Assembly: GCA_023374045.1 (NCBI GenBank)
Contig: CM041779.1
Coordinates: 273,729,258-273,793,257, forward strand
Direction of reading: 5' to 3'
Length of the DNA: 64,000 nucleotides
Source of the DNA: Limonium bicolor
Taxonomy: Eukaryota; Streptophyta; Magnoliopsida; Caryophyllales; Plumbaginaceae
Part shown: positions 43,218 through 55,350 of the stretch, in pieces
Numbering within the stretch: position 1 is the first letter of the stretch
Layout: the number at the start of each line of letters is the position of its first letter
Notes under the pieces: generated by a model
Told to the model about the DNA's origin: nothing
Seen by the model: only the letters and a program-made list of their open reading frames with translations
Databases searched by the model: none
Made by a program: the position numbers and the translations under genes

Positions 43218-46200
43218 TGAAATACCCCAAACCTAAGTATGCTAAGTAAACATCAAATCATGATGTAGTAGGCTAAAATGCCTTAGAAAGATTGGTAGAC
43301 AATTTAAACCAAGGAAAACACAAGAAAGTGCCTTAAAGGCAATCAGGGCAAAAACGTGCTCTAAGCTTGGAGAGACTTGGGTGAGTACCCAAATATCATG
43401 ATAAGACCTTAGTAATATCCTAATGGTCATTTTAAATCAATTAGCAAAGAAAACCAAACTTGAAAACAAGTTAAAACACAAAATGTGCTTTAAGAAGTCT
43501 TAAAGCACATTTTTGAGAAATTGTCTTAGAATTGAGTTTTGAGTGGCTAAATGTCCATCATTACTCTTTAATCACCATGTGTACTAATTAGTATCACATT
43601 AGGAGGTCTAAATCAATGGGAAATCAAAAATTTCCCGATTATGTGCCTTGATTAGTGAATAGTAACTATTTAGTGACTAGTTTAAGTTTTAATCAATATA
43701 AGTCAATTAATTGGTCAACAAAGACCATGTTAGCCTTATATTAAGAGGGTGGCCGGTTTTTATGTGGGGAGTCACCACATGAGTCATCAAATGAGAAAGG
43801 AAAAGAAGAGATAAGTAAAGAAGTTACTATTTGCTTTATTAAAGCAAAATATCTTATATTAGCTCACTTTTCTCCTCTTTCCTTCATTTCTCTTCTTCAC
43901 CCACGGTTTCCTCTTCTTCTCTCTGTTCCAAAACCGAGAGAGCTGCTCTTCCATGGTTCTCCATCTTCAATCACTTGCCAAATACAACTCCAAGCTCCAA
44001 ATCCAAAAAATTGCATATTTGTCTTAGTTAGGTCAAGACCTATCTTTCTATCTTTTCAAATCTTTCAAAGCTCCATTTTGGTGCCATGAGAAAACTCCAT
44101 TGATGGGGGAAAATCAAGTTTGAAGAGCTCATTAGCTTCTCCATTCTCTTAAGGTAAAGAAAATGTAAGAAAAACCATGTTTCCATCATTTCTTGTACAT
44201 GGCCGAAAATTCCTTCTCATGGGGCTATGTTTTTATGCCTTGTTCTAGCTTGATTTATTCACCAAGGACTAGTGGAGGTCCTATTTCATTCAATGCCAAA
44301 GTCTACCTTGAGACTTCAAAGGTAATCATCCACTTTTATGCCTTAGAACACATTTCTAACCTAGGTTTTTATTCCTTGAGGTTAGTGCATTGTTTAGTAC
44401 TCATATGAGTCCTTGAATATTGATTAGAACATTGGCAAGGGGAATTTAAGTGGTGGCCGAGATCTATGCAAGAAGAAGGCCTAAGGAGGAGATTAAGATA
44501 AGCTTGAGAAAACAAGGTAAAATGCTTACCTAATGGTGGTTTAAGATTAAGGAATGAGTTTTAGATAAATACCAATGTGGCTTAAAGCTTACATTGTGTA
44601 TTGGGTTATATAACCTAAGAAAAAGAACTTAAACAAGCTTATGAACTTGTGATTAAGGAGCTAATGAGAATGAGTTAGCAATATAAGTTTAAGGTGGATT
44701 TTAAGAGCATTATAACTACTATGAGATTGATGAGTGTATTTGCAGGTTGAAAGCTTATATATGTGGGAAATTCAGTGTTTAAGTTTAAGTCATTTAAGGG
44801 CCTAAGAGCCATGTCATTTAAGAGCCTTAGTGCTATGCAATTTAAGATTAATTGCAAATATTGAGTTTGTTGTGAATGAGTTGGTTTGGTGATGAGATAT
44901 GATGAGAAAGAACTTGAGGTGTGAGATGGTTAAATGAGGAAAAAAATAATGTGTTTGGGCATGATAAGATACTAGAGGTGCTATGGCAAATTTGAGTAGA
45001 AAAAGTGTTTAGGGTAGTGGTGAGTAATATGCCTAGGATTTACTAGGAGCATGAAATTGAGTGGAATTAGTTAACTAAGGAGTTCTTGAGGTTTAGAATG
45101 ACCTAGAGATGTCTAGGAGGAATTGGAGGAATGGTGAGTGTTTTGAACACACCAAAATCATGAGATGAGGAATATAAGACTTGCATAAGTTAAGGAGAAG
45201 GTGTAATGCTTAAGGTGATTGATATGTCTAAGGGAAATTAATGACTAAGGAAGTACTAGGAAGTCTTAGAGGTGTCTTGATGAAAAAGGGGTGAGATAAA
45301 GTGTTATAACGAGTTATAATGACTTAGGCATTACTTTTAAGGATTTAGGAATCAAGAGAATGTAATTGAGTAATTAGGACTTAGGTAAATGTTGGTAAAC
45401 AACTAGGAAGGAAATAAGGAGTTGGTGGGTGGAAGCTTAAGCTTATGAAGGAACTTTAAGTAAATGCATAAAAGAGTTTTAGATGGTGAAAGATGCTTGG
45501 GAGATGATGTTATAGTGATGAGGGAAACATTTGGCATAGTGGTTACATTAAGTATGAACCACCACCTAGAAACCTAGAGGAAAACATTACAAGTGTAGCA
45601 TTATTACAAGGAAAATGCATAATGACTAAGGTGGATTTTGGTGAATGGTTTAATGAGTTTGGTGGAGGTTCTAAGGTGGATTTAAGGTGCCAAGATGGTG
45701 TTGGACCTATTAGGACACTTGTGGAAAAGTTTGGAATTGAAAGAGGCAATTTAAGAGGAAGGTCTGTAGAGGACCGACCCAGGGTCCGACCCAGTGTTGG
45801 GTCGGTCGGGCCAAGTTAAGCCAGCCGGAATGCCTCTGGACTGGACCGACCCAGAGGGTTTGGGTCGGTCGGCTTAGCCTTGGGTCGGTCGGGCAAGGTT
45901 TAAGTAGGAAAATGGGTTCTGTAAGGGACCGACCCAGAGGGTTTGGGTCGGTCGGTCTAGCTCTGGGTCGGTCGGATGGGTTTCAAGAGACGGAAGAGTT
46001 TCTGTAATGGACCGACCCAGGGGTTGGGTCGGTCGGTGGGTCGGTCGACCCTTAACACTTAAAAAAAAAAAGAAATTTTGAATTCTAAGAATGGTAATGG
46101 GTAATGAGGAATACCTTTGGTAGGGTGGTAATGATTAGGACCCTAAGAACTTAAGGATTAAGTTAAGTTAAGTATAAACTTGAAAGTTTAAGATTAAGTT

Positions 46201-47714
46201 GTAAGACTTAAGAGGTTTAGGTTGGAGTCATTAAGGGTTAAGTAAGTTAAGCAAGTTAAGTAAGTTAAGTAAGTTGAATTAAGTTAAGTGATTAACAACC
46301 TAAAACTGAATGAATGTTTTAGGACTTGGAATTGGACTCCGGAAGAGATAAGCAACTGAACGGCCAACGGTGAACGGTACAGTTGTTTCTTCTTGTGACC
46401 TGCTTGCTAACGAGGTGTCCCTCGGCTTGTGTGCTATTTGTTTTGTGTGCTCACTAAACAAGATAAAGCATGCAACCGGAACATATTATATATATATTGT
46501 ATTGTTGTGTGATGTTTGAAAACTAACACAACATACCGTGAGAACTTACTAACCAATGCTTAGTAAGGAATTGAGTGAGACTAAGGAACGCCCCCTAATG
46601 AGGGACGATATGAACCGAAAGAGGTTAACCAACAAACAGGGTCTTGAGATAACTACTAACTGGAACTTGAGTGAGGAAACCCGGGACCGATCTCCGGTCA
46701 TGCATGCTAAGGAAAGGGGGTCGTTATCTATAGTAGATTCGACCTCCGATTAAGGACTTGTCTTCGGACTTGTTGCCTAGGGCCGGTTGCCGGCTCAGCT
46801 ACGCTGGACTCCCGTCCAGAGTAGGTGGCATTAAGATGGTGCGGTGGGATCACCTAAATCCCAGGTTCGAATTAGATACGGCCAATCCCTTCCAGGAAAG
46901 GTTTGTATATAGAGATTAAGATTGAGATTAAGATTAAGATTAAGGTAAGATTAAGTTAAGTTACAATCATTCCTTTTTAAAGGATGATTTGTATTATTAA
47001 GATTAAGATTAAGGTGAGGTTAAGATAAGTTGCAACCATTCCTTTTTAAAGGATGGTTTGTAATATTAAGTTTGAGATAAGCTACATCCACTCCTCATTA
47101 AAGGATGGTTGTTTCTAAGATTAAGATAAGAATCAGATTGAGGTAAGATAAGGATGGACTAAGATTAAGAGGAAACATTACTTAAGGAGTTAAATAACTA
47201 ACTCTCCAATTAAGGGAACGCATTTAAGTCGTTCATTGTGTGTGAACTTTGATTGTTCATATCTGAGTTGTTGTTTACAGCAGCATTATCATGTTGTGCA
47301 TATAATCAACCTCCATGCTATCGACAATTAGTCGTCGTAGCCACGTTAGCTTGGGGGCCATGAGGGGATCGTACCAGCATTCGTGCTGACCCCTTTGGGG
47401 GCTGTTTTTACTACACAGGTACATCAGGAAGCGGCCGACGCGAGGGTAAGAAAAGGATACAGCTGTTAAGGGTTTAGTGTGGCCTACGAGTTGTGCATGT
47501 ACACTCGTATGGCAATTTGAGTTAGTAAGATGTATAGGATGTGAGGGGATTGTAAGAAGGATATGTATATGGTTAAGATTGTCGTACTAATGTTCGGTAT
47601 ATTCTGTAGTCAGACCGTGGCAAGGTCCTGGATTGTAAAGAATTCCGCTGTGACATGTATGTATATATGCTGTTAAGTTGCGAGACCACAATTGGATTGA
47701 GTTGGGGTGTTACA
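43218..47714 (+). repeat. W 3' LTR
   Basis: Collinear with the 5' LTR. Differences are mainly one- and two-base indels, dense at 44990-45240. The GGTCGG cluster lies at 45770-46050 and the hairpin repeats at about 46958-47112. Confidence 0.94.
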
Positions 47715-47719
47715 AAAGT
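47715..47719. repeat. Target-site duplication AAAGT of W (right)
   Basis: Z LTR sequence resumes with AAAACAGAGATAAAGC as at 55730. Confidence 0.92.
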
Positions 47720-47982
47720 AAAACAGAGATAAAGCACTTCAAAACAATCAAGCTAAAGAGAAAGGAAAACAAGACAAAGATAAAGAACTTCCAAACCAAA
47801 TCATCCACTTAAGTAGTCACACCACATAGTTAGTAAGCATCCATTGTTGATGTTAGAACCAATTCCCATTAGGAGTAGAAAAACCCAGATAGCCACAAAT
47901 GACTAGGAATGATAAAGTAGATCCAAGAACCAAGAACTCGAGAGTGGAATAATTCAACTGGGAGAGATGGCCCCCACCGCCA

Positions 47983-48163
47983 ATCACGTCCTTTTAGGAC
48001 AGGGGATATACAGCCCCTCACTGTTTATCACGTCCACTAAGGACAGGGGATATACAGCCCCTCACTGTTCATCACGTCCACTAAGGACAGGGGATATACA
48101 GCCCCTCACTGTCAAATATCAATGCCCCTATGGGCGAGGGATATACAGCCCCCTACTGTTACC
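47983..48163 (-). repeat. 44-bp tandem repeat, four copies, Z left LTR
   Basis: The unit holds TCACGTCCACTAAGGAC and GGGGATATACAGCCCC, both self-complementary. Same array at about 55990-56170 and, in five copies, in LTR-Y (61985-62230). Confidence 0.85.
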
Positions 48164-48479
48164 ATTAAAGACGCGCGCACGTCGAAAGAAAGATTTCCAA
48201 GATTGACCTTTTCCAAAAATCCCGCTAGATCACCAACTACCCAGAGCAATACCAAAACACTCAGTCCTACAGAGTGCAGAAGCGTAAACCCTAAGCAGCC
48301 AATGTCTAACGGGCAACCAAATAGAAGGAACCAATACCCATGTAAGTTCCACATCCAAGGCTCAGTTAGTCACACAAGCTGGGTCAGTCACACAACCATT
48401 TCCTTTTTTAGAAGTTCCTCTTAAAGCCAGTTAGCGTTTTCCAAAACATTCCACAAGTCAATCAGCCAAAATAACGTAG

Positions 48480-48598
48480 TACGAGAAACCGTACAAAACA
48501 TTCCATAAAGTCCAAAACACAACAAGCTGAGTACGAGAAATCGTACAAAACATTTCAGAAAGTCCACACATAGCAAGCTGAGTACGAGAAATCGTACC
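48480..48598 (-). repeat. 52-bp repeat with GTACGA hairpin, three copies, Z left LTR
   Basis: Each copy carries GTACGAGAAATCGTAC (6-bp stem, GAAA loop). Same at about 56486-56605 and in LTR-Y at 61556-61675. Confidence 0.85.
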
Positions 48599-51500
48599 TG
48601 GGTAACGTTGTAGCAGTTCTAATCAACTTGCGCAAACAATCAACAGTACTCTGAAGAATATTAAAGGTAACTTACTATCAATAACCCGTACCCTAAGCAA
48701 AACTTAAATGAATTCTTCTCTCTATCTCCAAATCTCAATTATCTTATAAGCCCTCGCTTAAATGTTATGTATAACCTTTGACTTATTTTAGAAGGTTGTA
48801 TAGCCCAAGGTTGTAGGATCAAGGAATGTATTTTATTAACACTTGTTAATTGTTCCACCCTTATCCACTTTACCCATACCTAACCATAATTCTCACATTA
48901 AAGACCTTTATAACATAAGTGCATTATACGTTATTCAATCAACCTTAGAATTTCAATAACAATTCTTAAGCTCAATACTTTTATTCTTACTTTAGGACAT
49001 ACATCGTGTTATGACCAATGATGGGTTTATCATAGAATACTATACTATTATTTCACAATTTATTGACTATGTATCTTTATCAATATCTACTAGATAATCC
49101 ATTATAACTAAGTTTTCCCCCTTAACTTAATTAAGATCTACATCCCGTATACTGAAATCGTAGTGTTGTAGATGCACCTTAGTATAACTTATTTGAGCTA
49201 CTAAACTCAATTATCTTATCTTTAGTTCAGAATGGCCTTTAATTACAACCATCTACTAATCTTGTCATAAGTTGTTAAATTACTTTTCATCTTGAAATAA
49301 CCATATTATAGTTAACTCAAACTTATCGAACTCTCACATTTAGTATCCACAAGGTATATTATTTACTTAACCATATCTTTATAATAAGGTGTTTTAAGAT
49401 AACCTTTTATGTATCCTTACTTACATTTAATTCCCTAACTGTTTTACTTTTATACACATTCTCTCTATAGACCATGTATAATCCTTTTGTATTAAACTTC
49501 GTTAAACTCAAGTCTTAAATACATTTTATATTGTTTACAAAACCTAAGGTTTCAAAAGAATAACTTAATAAATTAATTTCCTTTATTGTATTTAGGATGG
49601 ACATTATATCTTAGCATAAGGTAGAATTTATCAAAGAATTAAATTCTAGTTCGTAAGTGAAATTGTTAATTATTTAATAAGATAATCTATTATGAAAAAT
49701 CCCCATACCTTATATTCAAATGACACATTAATATTTCCCGTGTCAAAAGGTAAATCCTTATAGCCTCTTATGTAACTTAGTTCCTCTAAATAAAGGTTCA
49801 AAGGTTTATGTATCTAATTTCTACTTACAAACCTTTTAGTAAATCTTTAACTATTATGTACAACACTTATTTATAAACTCACATCTTGAATATTAGTAAT
49901 AAATGTATTTTATATGGCTAACTAATTCTAAGAAACTTAAGGATTATTATTTAGAGTAATTTCCTAATCATAGTTTACTATAGTCTTATACCATAATCCC
50001 TTTTAATGATTTTATCTCAAAATATTAAGTTATTACTCAATACTATAAATATTAAGAAATGATTAAATCTAGACTTATTTATCATCTTCACATTTAGATG
50101 TAAAAGTAACTCATTTACTTTATTATTTTTTATATAATAAGAACATTTAAATGTAAAAGTATTTCATTCCTTTTATTATTAATTATATAATAAGATCTAT
50201 TTGTGTAACACTTTATGTAAACTAATTCCAAATATTCCTAAATTTCAACTTATTAATTTCTTAACCAAATTATAGATTTACATTGTGGTCATTGACTAAA
50301 TATATACGTATATTTAAATACTGTTTATATAAATCTTAGAAATTCAAAGATAACTAAAAACTCAACCTATAACCATAAATTAATACCACCTCAATAATAT
50401 ATTCTTTTATTAGTATCATGTAGAGGTTTAGTTTAACTCATTAATTCCTTCATATCCCATTTTCTATAAGGTATTTTATTTCTTTTATTTATTTATTTAT
50501 CGTATATATATATATATATCCTTCCTATTATATTTCTCACAAGGAATGTTATTACCTTTATCTATTTTTATTGTATTTATATATATATATACATATACCT
50601 ACACATATTAAGATTTATCGAGAACATTCTTTAAGAAATTCTATTATATTTAATTATATCTAATATCTTTTAGACATATCCAAAACTGATTTATGGTTTA
50701 TAAAATAAAGTATTTCCCTTAGTTTTAGTTAAACATATTAGCTTCCATATTATATATAATAAACAAAATGTAGTTTAGTTAAATTCCTTGATAAGTTTCT
50801 ATTTATTTCTCTCATATAAATATATACATAAATATATGTAACAATTTTTACTTCACTTAAAGTTAATACCCAAAATATTTATAAACATACTGTATTAATG
50901 TTAATTAGTCTTATTATATTTTCCCCAACCTATAAAGTTCATTAATCAACTATACTTTAATTTTTGATTACATTAAAAACTATATATTATAAGTTATTCT
51001 TATGAAAAACTCACAAACACAATTTTTAAAACCTTTTCCCGTTGCCCAAAAATTCCCAAACTTAATATACAGTAACTATAACATTTTAGACATATTATAA
51101 AATTTTTGTTTCATAAAAATATCTTTTTAATTTAGCCAAATAATTCCAGAAAACCCGTAACTTATAAAAATCATAACTTACGTTTAAAAACTCCAAACCC
51201 TTAATAATTTATATCAAAATAAACTACATAAAATAAGGAATCTATGGTTAAAATTGCAAGTCAAAATACATTCGGGAAGATATTTAAATTAATTAAACAA
51301 GTTAGGGTTATTTACTGAAATCTATAGAAACTTAAATAAACTAAATCTGAAACGTTTTAATCTCGGCCGTCCGTTTCTCCTAACTACAATCGGACGGCCC
51401 TGGTTTATCGAGTTCTTCAGCGAATCCCCAAATCACCGCGAGTACTAATTCGACGATAACTCCAAATCTACAGAACGAAATTGAGTGATTGTTGTTTCTA

Positions 51501-53005
51501 TGGATTCGAAATCGAATTCCGGTTCTAATGGTACCGATTTCCCCAATTTTCATGCAGTATTCATCAAGATTCGAGGTTGATACGAGAGTTAGGGTTTATA
51601 TTCGAACAGGATACGATTCGGATATTAATTCGTCAAATTCTCCTAATCTAGAGCGTAATTGACACAATTGAAACATGGGTTAGGTCGAAATCACAACTAC
51701 GAACAACAATATCGGAAAAATTTGGTCGGAGACTCACCGGATTGTGCGAATTTGGTGAATTCGAAATCGGAAACTGGAAAAAGGCTCGAGCTTGACCGTG
51801 TTTGGGTAGCCTACTTTGCGACTCTATAACTTTCGGTACAGATTGAGTTAGGCCGTGTTCTTTGGCTCAATCGAAAGATGGGACATAGATCTACACAATG
51901 ATAACAAGAACTCAATCTAATATGCATTATACAGAAAGAAATTTGACCCGAAAGTTACGAGTTTACCTCTCTGTTTCCGGTATGATTTTATGTGCTGAAA
52001 AATCCGGAACTTTGAGCGACTATAACTTCCAAACGGTTATGAATCAGGCTTGGGAATAAACATGAAAGTTGTAGATGGATTAGTGATCTACACAACGAGC
52101 TAAAGAAATCGAAATTTGGTTGAAAGACGAGGAAGTTATGGCAAGACGAACATTACCTGAAATCGGATGAAACTGGAAACTGGGTTACGAAACTCGAAAG
52201 TTGACAACTTTGGATCAACTTTCCCGTCGATGTAGAAGGAGTTAGGGCTTGTATGAGTTATGATTGTAAAGAGGGAATTAAGGAGAAGAGGAGTGGGAAG
52301 ACGGCACTGGAAAATTCGAAGTAACGAGAGAGATATAGCCGTCACAAGTTAGGTCAAAATCGGGTGGTTGTTAGAGAAAAACCAGGTGATAGAACCGACT
52401 AAGTGTTGGGGCGCACGAGAGGCTGACACGTGGCAGTTTATGAAATTTTGGCTCTAAACTTCAAACTAGCATAACTTTGGCTAGGATGATCCGTTTTTGA
52501 CGTTCTTTTTATCGATCTTCATGGTTTTCCATAACCTATTTTTTTGTATAGGTTTCATGGCCTGGTTTGACCATTCTCAAAAAGTCAACTCTAGCAAGGC
52601 TTAATAAGCTTTAAGGTTTCTAGAATTTTATATTGACTTTTATATTTCCAAACAATGTTCCAACACTTCCTAAAATCTTTATAATATATTTGGAGTGTTT
52701 AGAAATTTCCCCAAGATTTATTGACTTATAAATCTTATTATTAAATTCATAATACTATAGAATAATATATAATAATTAGGAGAAAACCCCTAAATAAATT
52801 TCACAACCCCTTATATTAATTTAATATTCATAATTCCATATAATAATTAATATTCATAATTCCATATAATAATTTAATATTCATAATTCCATATAATAAT
52901 TTAATATTCATAATTCCATATAATAATTTAATACTTAATAGTATTATTACAGGTTTAATAAAAGAAATCCCCTAAATTAATTTAAATTAATTTAGGGGTA
53001 TTTCA

Positions 53006-53042
53006 GCATATCCCCCTTAAAAGAAACTTCGCCTCGAAGTTT
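53006..53042 (-). promoter_or_regulatory. Z polypurine tract with upstream hairpin
   Basis: Minus strand: arms AAACTTCG and CGAAGTTT with loop AGG (53042-53024), then CTTTTAAGGGGGATATGC up to the 3' LTR start TGAAATACCCC. Confidence 0.85.
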
Positions 53043-55319
53043 AAAAAAATCAACTAATAAGCACTCACACCGCTTCGGGTGTGCTGAGACAATAAAAGTT
53101 CCAATGAAGTTCCATACCAAACCAATCCTTTATTTCCATCCACTTCCATAACAACATTCCACTCAAGATTACTCAAAATCAAACTGAATCAGGATATACC
53201 AAGATATAACATGATGAAAATCAAAAGTCACATACTGAGTCATAATGCAAAAACCAAGCACATACAAACACCTCTCATTCTGCTAATATTGTTCTCCCTT
53301 TGCTAATAATGCAACGAGGCATAATCCGGATGAGAAAACGAAGGAGGAGTATGCCAGCATATCCCCCTTAAAAGAGATAAGGTACGCCCTCGTACCGCTA
53401 CTAATGGCACATTCAAAGAATTCAACACCTTATTAACCAGCTTTGTTGAATTTTACTGCACCGTTGATTATATCTATGATCGTTATATATCTGTATCTCT
53501 TGATTGTTATGTATTTGTATTTCCTTGGTGGTTATAAAATTTTATCTTATGATTATTATCCATTCATTTAATGACTGATACGAATTATATGTCCATATAT
53601 GATCATTTATCATATCAATTATATTACTAAGCTATACCTCGGGTGTAACGTACTTGAGTAGTTTAACATAATATTCCCGATCATTTAATAATCCTCAATA
53701 ATCTTCCAAAATTATCTTCAAAGGTTTATTAGCCAACCATATGTTAAAACTCTATAAGATAAATATTTTCTGTGACTTTTCAAGTTTCAATTGTTTCTAT
53801 GTTTACTTTATAAAATTTACTTATTATATAACTTCACCCAAGGCAGAATTTTAGAAAGTTCGTCCAAAATCTGATTCCTTTATCTTAAAATTTATACATT
53901 ATTATATATATATATATTTTTTAAGGTAGGGACCCTGTATAAAATTTTAGGTCAAATGCATTAGTCTAATGAAAACTCACTCACTCTTGATAATTATTTT
54001 CCTTAAGGTTTGCTCTATGTAAGTATTCTTCTGATTATTAAATCTTAGTACTCTCTTAGACAATGGTGGCTTTTGGTAAATATCACTCTTAGTGTGTCTT
54101 TTAAAATTTTATACCTGCATAATGTTAAACTTCCAAGTAACATGAGGATTTTCAATCTTTAAGTAACTCTCAATTTTTTTTAAGATGCTCAATACTCAAG
54201 TATTTAAGGATCAATGATACTTAATTTAGTATTACTCTTCTCTTCACTCAATCTTTAAGTAACTTCTTTTATTGATTTTTTTTTATCCAACCAGGGGTAG
54301 ATGTTGCATCTTGGAGTACCCAAACTTAATCCCCTTCCTCCATATATAGGTATTTTTCACCAAAGATTTAACTCAATAAACCCTTTACATTTATGAGTTT
54401 TAATACCAGATCTTAAGATACAAATATTGATTTGTTCATTGTGGTTAGCAATGAGATATGCCTAGCTCAAGATTTCATGATGGTAACGTCTTACCACCAC
54501 TTCCCCTCAAGTTCAACACAATCCATCACCTGCGTAGAAGATTATTTACAGTTAGATGACAAGGCTTGTCTAGCCCCTAAACTTCTAGAAGTGGGTGTGC
54601 ACCCCCACTACTTTCAGCCTAGGAGTTCGTCGCACCAGGCACTTCCCGTAGGGTGTTAGGTTTATGTGTTTTCTTTCTAAAGTTAACATAGAGTTTTAAT
54701 GTGTTTTACAGGTTCAGATGTTGATCTTTACTAATACGCTACTAGTTCTTGTTAGCTTAATAACTTTCTAGACTTAAGATTTATCTTAAACATTATCTTT
54801 AGGTAATGAATTGATACCAAGTAGTTCATGAGATTTATTTTCAAACTTTAAAGGAGTTGAAGTACTTTCACATAATATCAATACTAATTTAATTATGTAA
54901 AGTTCTATTTGTATACTGTTTTCAACCAAAAGTATTCTTTACAATTCCAGGAATTTGTGTACTAGCTTTTAAAGGATTGCATTTTTTTTTAGCAATGTAT
55001 TCTCCATGAGCATGCTTTTGAAAAATAGCTTAATATTTGGTTTATCTCAACCAAAATCTTATCGTACTTAATATAGGATGTTCCAAACTTATATATATGT
55101 ATATATATATTTTCTGTAGTTTATTGTTGGGACGGTATAACAACACATCACACTCAACAGACATTCACAAAGAAAAGTGTGTAAAGGAATCGTTCACAAT
55201 TCCAAAAAGGGTTAGGAGTCGTGCCTTACTGGAGTCCTCACTTCCCAATTCTACCCCAGTTCCCCAGTTTTAAGTGCACCTATAATCTAAGTATTTCACT
55301 CGGCTTGTTTTCTCGGGTT
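53043..55319 (-). other. Z internal region, noncoding
   Basis: About 2.3 kb, AT-rich, with no gag or pol. A more GC-balanced patch at 54480-54660 has an unremarkable ORF only. Nothing recognised apart from the second tract module. Confidence 0.7.
53361..53396 (-). other. Second (internal) hairpin plus polypurine tract in Z
   Basis: Minus strand: arms GGTACG and CGTACC with loop AGGG (53396-53381), then TTATCTCTTTTAAGGGGGAT (down to 53361). The word CAGCATATCCCCCTTAAAAG is shared with the true boundary. Confidence 0.75.
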
Positions 55320-55345
55320 CAGAGCGTAACTACGCTCTGATACCA
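55320..55345 (-). promoter_or_regulatory. Z primer-binding site with overlapping hairpin
   Basis: Reverse complement TGGTATCAGAGC (55345-55334), five bases from the LTR. The CAGAGCGTA/TACGCTCTG hairpin (55320-55339) is identical to that in W. Confidence 0.85.
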
Positions 55346-55350
55346 CTTTC

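Larger units (their letters stand above)
33497..47714 (+). mobile_element. W: LARD-like LTR retrotransposon, 14.2 kb
   Basis: LTRs 33497-38024 (4528 bp) and 43218-47714 (4497 bp) start TGAAATACCCC and end GGGGTGTTACA. The primer site TGGTATCAGAGC lies 5 bp after the 5' LTR, and the tract TTTTAAGGGGGG precedes the 3' LTR. The 5.2-kb internal region has no gag or pol. Duplication AAAGT and the uninterrupted homologous site in the right Z LTR (near 55728) prove the insertion. It is the youngest element seen here. Confidence 0.95.
47720..53005 (-). repeat. Z left (3') LTR, second part
   Basis: Matches 55730-60985 closely. Contains the 44-bp and 52-bp repeats, a long AT-rich stretch (48650-51350), the GGCCGTCCG inverted repeat (about 51365-51400), an ABRE-like GACACGTGGC (52425-52434), and a 27-bp AT repeat in four copies (52815-52930). 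Ends GGGGTATTTCA. Confidence 0.93.

Noticed and set aside
47967..48424. ORFs in the Z LTRs (79, 80 and 100 aa) present twice
   Set aside because: They read through the 44-bp repeats, overlap each other on both strands, and are duplicated only because the LTR is.
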